Position numbers and translations under genes: made by a program. A stretch of DNA of 64,000 bases from Flavivirga spongiicola (lineage in GTDB: Bacteria > Bacteroidota > Bacteroidia > Flavobacteriales > Flavobacteriaceae), in the NCBI RefSeq assembly GCF_030540825.1, contig NZ_JAUOEO010000001.1, positions 1,895,001-1,959,000 of the forward strand, written 5' to 3'. Positions 61,043 through 64,000 of this stretch are shown here, one piece after another. Within the stretch, counting starts at the first letter, position 1. Every line of letters begins with the position of its first letter. The notes under the pieces are model-generated. The model was not told the origin of the DNA, searched no databases, and saw nothing but the letters and a program-made list of their open reading frames with translations.

Positions 61043-61942
61043 ATGAGAAAATACACTTTTACAATTCTACTATTAGCAACTATATCTCAACTGTCTGCTC
61101 AGAATAAAATTAATTGGCAATTACATGAAAGTGAAGAAAATGATGCTGTAATTTATAAAACTTCGAAAGTATACATTCACTTTGACAGAGCTAATTTTTT
61201 ACAACTATTCGGGTCAATTTTCGTAGCATTTGATAAATTGGAAACTATGAAAGGTGAAAAATTAGAATCGGTCAAAAAAACATATTCTTTTGCAAAAGAA
61301 TATGCAATACCTATTCCAATTATTGATTCCGTCACTTATGAAAACGATGATACCTTACGGATAATAAAAAAAATGATTAAAGAAGATCTGGGTGCTTATA
61401 TGTTTTTTAACAAGAAAGTAAAAGTATTTGACTTGAAGGGGAATAGACACATGGTTATTCAAAGACAAACAATAGATACTAATTCGAAGGATAAAAAGTA
61501 CGCCTACTACCTATTCCGAGATGAAGATTCTTTTTATACTAACGAAACAACTTTTGCGCCAATTGAATTTAATTATGGAGGAATTATTGAGGAAGACATC
61601 ATTATAGAAGAAGAAGAAACGATAAAAAAAGATTCTGCCAAAGAGACTGATTTTGATGAGATTTTTACAATTGTTGAAAAATATCCGGAATTTGCAAAAG
61701 GACAAAAGGCATTTTATAAAAAGCTACGTTATAAATCTACATCCATAAAAGGAAAGGTTTTCGTCCAGTTTGTGATTGATAAAGATGGCAATGTAATTGA
61801 TCCCAAAATTTTAAGAAGCCTTTCTCCAGAATGTGATGAACAAGCTTTGAAAATAATCAAATCAATGCCAAAATGGATTCCTGGTGAACATTTAGGACAA
61901 AAAGTAGCTGTTCAACTTATCTATCCAATAATTTTTGAATGA
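61043..61942 (+). CDS. TonB C-terminal-domain protein
   Basis: A 299-residue exported protein with a signal peptide (to about SAQ, residue 20), a long region of unknown fold, an acidic stretch (EEDIIIEEEE near 190), and a C-terminal TonB domain (about 220-299): IKGKVFVQFVIDKDGNVIDPKILRSL and MPKWIPGEHLGQKVAVQLIYPI. TonB domains normally link the inner membrane to outer-membrane transporters, but this protein has no N-terminal membrane anchor, so it is probably a periplasmic or surface variant. Preceded by an AACGTTAGGC motif. Confidence 0.85.
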   Translation: MRKYTFTILLLATISQLSAQNKINWQLHESEENDAVIYKTSKVYIHFDRANFLQLFGSIFVAFDKLETMKGEKLESVKKTYSFAKEYAIPIPIIDSVTYENDDTLRIIKKMIKEDLGAYMFFNKKVKVFDLKGNRHMVIQRQTIDTNSKDKKYAYYLFRDEDSFYTNETTFAPIEFNYGGIIEEDIIIEEEETIKKDSAKETDFDEIFTIVEKYPEFAKGQKAFYKKLRYKSTSIKGKVFVQFVIDKDGNVIDPKILRSLSPECDEQALKIIKSMPKWIPGEHLGQKVAVQLIYPIIFE

Positions 61943-61990
61943 ATAGGCAACATTCCCTATCCCAAAACTGGCAGATTTTAATAAAGTCCC

Positions 61991-62045
61991 CCAAATTTAC
62001 AATTTGACGGCTGAAATAAATATAATGATAAAATTGTAAATTTGG
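61991..62045. repeat. Perfect 15-base inverted repeat
   Basis: CCAAATTTACAATTT (61991-62005) and AAATTGTAAATTTGG (62031-62045), 25-base loop. First of two hairpins in this gap. Confidence 0.75.
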
Positions 62046-62138
62046 CTGAGTGTTAAACCGAAAAGTAAGTGCATTTTAATCCCCGGCTACCGCTAGGATT
62101 TCCTAGTGGAGGTAGGAGTAAGCAAAATAAAATGCACT
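62042..62138. repeat. Repeat GGCTGAGTGTTAA, copy 2, with nested hairpin
   Basis: AGTGCATTTTA (62068-62078) pairs with TAAAATGCACT (62128-62138). Inside it CTACC pairs with GGTAG and CTAGG with CCTAG. Begins with the repeat of 60206; shares CCCCGGCT and AGGATTTCCT with 58076. Confidence 0.7.
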
Positions 62139-62195
62139 GGTGTGTTTATCCCTACGTTGTACTTCATTATAACTATACTAAAAAATTAATAAAAC

Positions 62196-62876
62196 ATGAA
62201 ACGTATTATTACAGCATTAGTTTTTACAGGAATTTTGATTTCTTGTAATTCATCAGACAAAACCAAAGCCCCTATACAAGAATCCTCTATAACGGAAACT
62301 GCAACAGATAGTAAATCAAATGATATCAATAAACAATTAAAGACTATTGATACTGATGAAGATTTAATTGCAACAGCATTAATGGCTGCTCCCGAAGAAA
62401 GCAGATCGAAATGTAAAGTTATTGGATATAATATGGCAGGTGAATTTGTGACGATGAGAGAAGGAGATAATGAATTTATTGTTCTTGCTGATAATCCTAA
62501 TCAGGATGGGTTTAATGCCGCATGCTATCATAAAGATCTTGAACCTTTTATGGCGAGAGGACGAGCCTTAAGAGCAGAAGGAAAGACAGGACAAGAAGTC
62601 TTTGCTATCCGTGAAGCAGAAATGAAATCAGGTCAACTTAAAATAACTCCTGGATCGACTTTGCACATTTACTACGGGGCAAAAACAATGTATAACCCTG
62701 AAACGTCAAAAGTTGAAGGTGCTCAACTCCGCTATGTGGTATATATGCCTTGGGCTACATCAAAATCTACCGGCTTGCCAGAAGTCCCATATGCTCCAAA
62801 TCATCCTTGGATTATGAATCCCGGAACACATAGAGCGCACATTATGATTTCACCTTTACCTGCAGATAGAGAGTAG
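62196..62876 (+). CDS. Lipoprotein of unknown function
   Basis: A 226-residue lipoprotein with lipobox ILISC (Cys16) and an Asp/Ser/Thr-rich linker. From about residue 60 it has a globular domain with GYNMAGEFVTMREGDNEFIV, a conserved-looking NAACYHKDLEPFMARGRALR and the C-terminal PYAPNHPWIMNPGTHRAHIM, rich in His. The His-rich end may bind a metal. No family I can name. Confidence 0.7.
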   Translation: MKRIITALVFTGILISCNSSDKTKAPIQESSITETATDSKSNDINKQLKTIDTDEDLIATALMAAPEESRSKCKVIGYNMAGEFVTMREGDNEFIVLADNPNQDGFNAACYHKDLEPFMARGRALRAEGKTGQEVFAIREAEMKSGQLKITPGSTLHIYYGAKTMYNPETSKVEGAQLRYVVYMPWATSKSTGLPEVPYAPNHPWIMNPGTHRAHIMISPLPADRE

Positions 62877-62999
62877 CCTTAATGAGGAATTAAATGCTGA
62901 TAGAAACAGAATTAAAAAAGAGGAAATAACGAAAGCATACACAAAACGTTAACATGCATTAAGTATCGTAAAGGGACATAGTTTACACGTTTTAGGTAG

Positions 63000-63023
63000 T
63001 CATTTGAGATAAAAATCAAATGA
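63000..63023. repeat. Inverted repeat in the spacer before the DUF2721 gene
   Basis: TCATTTGA-GATAAAAA-TCAAATGA, perfect 8-base stem. The 254-base gap also carries AACGTTAACATGC at 62945 and nothing else recognisable. Confidence 0.55.
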
Positions 63024-63130
63024 ATGTGCCCTGGAAAAAATCTTCTTTTATACCAAAAAATCCAGTGTAAAAATCACTCGATTATAAAATGGAATTAATA
63101 ATTTAGTTTTTTATACAAAACCTATTATTC

Positions 63131-63526
63131 ATGGAAGAACTTACCTTAACAACTCCTGCTCTATTGTTTTCAGCAATATCTTTAATTATGTTAGCTTACA
63201 CCAATAGATTTTTGGCTTATGCAGCTATAATACGGAACTTGCACGATAAATATCAAAGAGAAAAGGATTCCGTTTTAATAGCTCAAATTAAAAATATAAA
63301 ACACCGCTTATATTTAACCCGTTCTATGCAAATTTTTGGCATTACCAGTTTGTTATTTTGTGTACTTACTATGTTCTTAATTTACATACAGCAGCATACT
63401 ATTGCGGTTTGGATATTTGGTTTAGCACTTATTTTATTAATACTTTCTTTGGCTTTTTTAATTTGGGAAATTCAAATTTCAGTTAAAGCTTTAGAGCACC
63501 ATATTAATGATATTGAGAATAGATAA
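63131..63526 (+). CDS. DUF2721 family membrane protein
   Basis: A 131-residue protein with three hydrophobic segments (about 9-28, 67-87, 92-113) and the opening TLTTPALLFSAISLIMLAYTNRFLAYA with RNLHDKYQREKD, a pattern of the DUF2721 family. Unknown function. Single gene. Confidence 0.8.
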   Translation: MEELTLTTPALLFSAISLIMLAYTNRFLAYAAIIRNLHDKYQREKDSVLIAQIKNIKHRLYLTRSMQIFGITSLLFCVLTMFLIYIQQHTIAVWIFGLALILLILSLAFLIWEIQISVKALEHHINDIENR

Positions 63527-63660
63527 GCTCATTTTATTTAGGCGTTAACATCAACTCTGAAAAAAACTCAATCAAATTTAAAGTATAGCAAGAAACGGAT
63601 TTTTTAAAAACTAAATCCTTTCGAAATTTGTGTCGTTAATAAAATCGAACGAACAAAAAC

Positions 63661-64000
63661 ATGGAAATTAAAAACTGTACAATTAAAGACATTGATGAAA
63701 TTTTTAGACTTTATAAAATGGCATCAGACTATCAAAAGACAAAGAAAAAAGTGGTAGTATGGCCAAATTTCAAAAGAGAACTTGTCGAAACTGAAATTAA
63801 CGAAAATCGACAATGGAAAATGATAATCGATGGTGAAATTGCCTGCCTATGGGCAATTACTTTCGAAGACGAACAAATTTGGGAAGAAAAAAATAAAGAT
63901 AGTGCCATTTACATTCATAGAATTACGACCAATTCGAATTTTAGGGGAAATCGTTTTGTTGCAAAAATTGTAGAGTGGGCTAAGGAATATGCTAAATTAA
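63661..64000 (+). CDS. GNAT N-acetyltransferase, 5' part (runs off window)
   Basis: From ATG at 63661 the frame stays open to the window end, 113 codons. The start MEIKNCTIKDIDEIFRLYKM and the region IHRITTNSNFRGNRFVAKIVEWAKEYAK are typical of GNAT acetyltransferases: strand beta-4, then the acetyl-CoA loop RGNRF, then a helix. The C-terminal part is outside. Substrate unknown. Confidence 0.85.
   Translation, partial: MEIKNCTIKDIDEIFRLYKMASDYQKTKKKVVVWPNFKRELVETEINENRQWKMIIDGEIACLWAITFEDEQIWEEKNKDSAIYIHRITTNSNFRGNRFVAKIVEWAKEYAKL

Overview
The window is an AT-rich piece of chromosome from a gliding-type member of the Flavobacteriaceae (phylum Bacteroidota). The evidence is a GldH gliding lipoprotein, a SusC/SusD outer-membrane uptake pair, RicT (PSP1) next to GldH, a HemC-HemD fusion inside a flavobacterial heme cluster, many lipoproteins with a Cys lipobox, and genes that mostly lack Shine-Dalgarno sequences. 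No rRNA, tRNA or CRISPR array was found.

Layout. 1-11 kb: heme synthesis cluster (hemA 3' end, hemC-hemD fusion, hemE, hemF, hemB) with passenger genes (EI24-type membrane protein, GNAT, CHMI-type tautomerase, bestrophin-like protein, thioesterase) and a minus-strand SF2 helicase that carries two membrane segments. 11-20 kb: a secreted M43 metalloprotease and lipoprotein, an AraC regulator, then susC/susD/lipoprotein ending at a strong terminator, which reads as a peptide or protein-derived nutrient uptake locus. 20-31 kb: mixed housekeeping and envelope genes (CNNM/CBS protein, Ogt, penicillin acylase, S41 protease, 3'-5' exonuclease, oligopeptide-type ABC ATPase). 31-43 kb, minus strand: 3-oxoacid CoA-transferase subunits, two tandem PBP1A genes separated by a relic of gldH, gldH, ricT, then a trhO-trhP-ferredoxin operon for tRNA U34 hydroxylation. 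43-53 kb: recA, an ECF sigma factor with a probable dual-membrane-spanning anti-sigma protein, plsC, trpS, dprA, a HU-SPOR protein, a thioesterase and a MITE-like element.

53-58.2 kb is an accessory region. It holds dispersed repeats, a truncated sigma-like gene, a long nested hairpin (candidate RNA), an HTH regulator, a three-gene operon (ParA-type ATPase plus two unrecognised proteins, the last two translationally coupled), and a decayed tyrosine-recombinase C-terminus flanked by two related direct repeats. This ParA operon is the best candidate here for an undescribed system. 58.3-64 kb is a run of small, unrelated, single-gene units (porin, lipoproteins, membrane protein, TonB-like protein, DUF2721, GNAT) separated by related palindromic intergenic repeats, resembling a cassette array.

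Intergenic space throughout carries several families of short dispersed repeats, many of them hairpins. All functional calls come from reading motifs by eye; no database search was possible.
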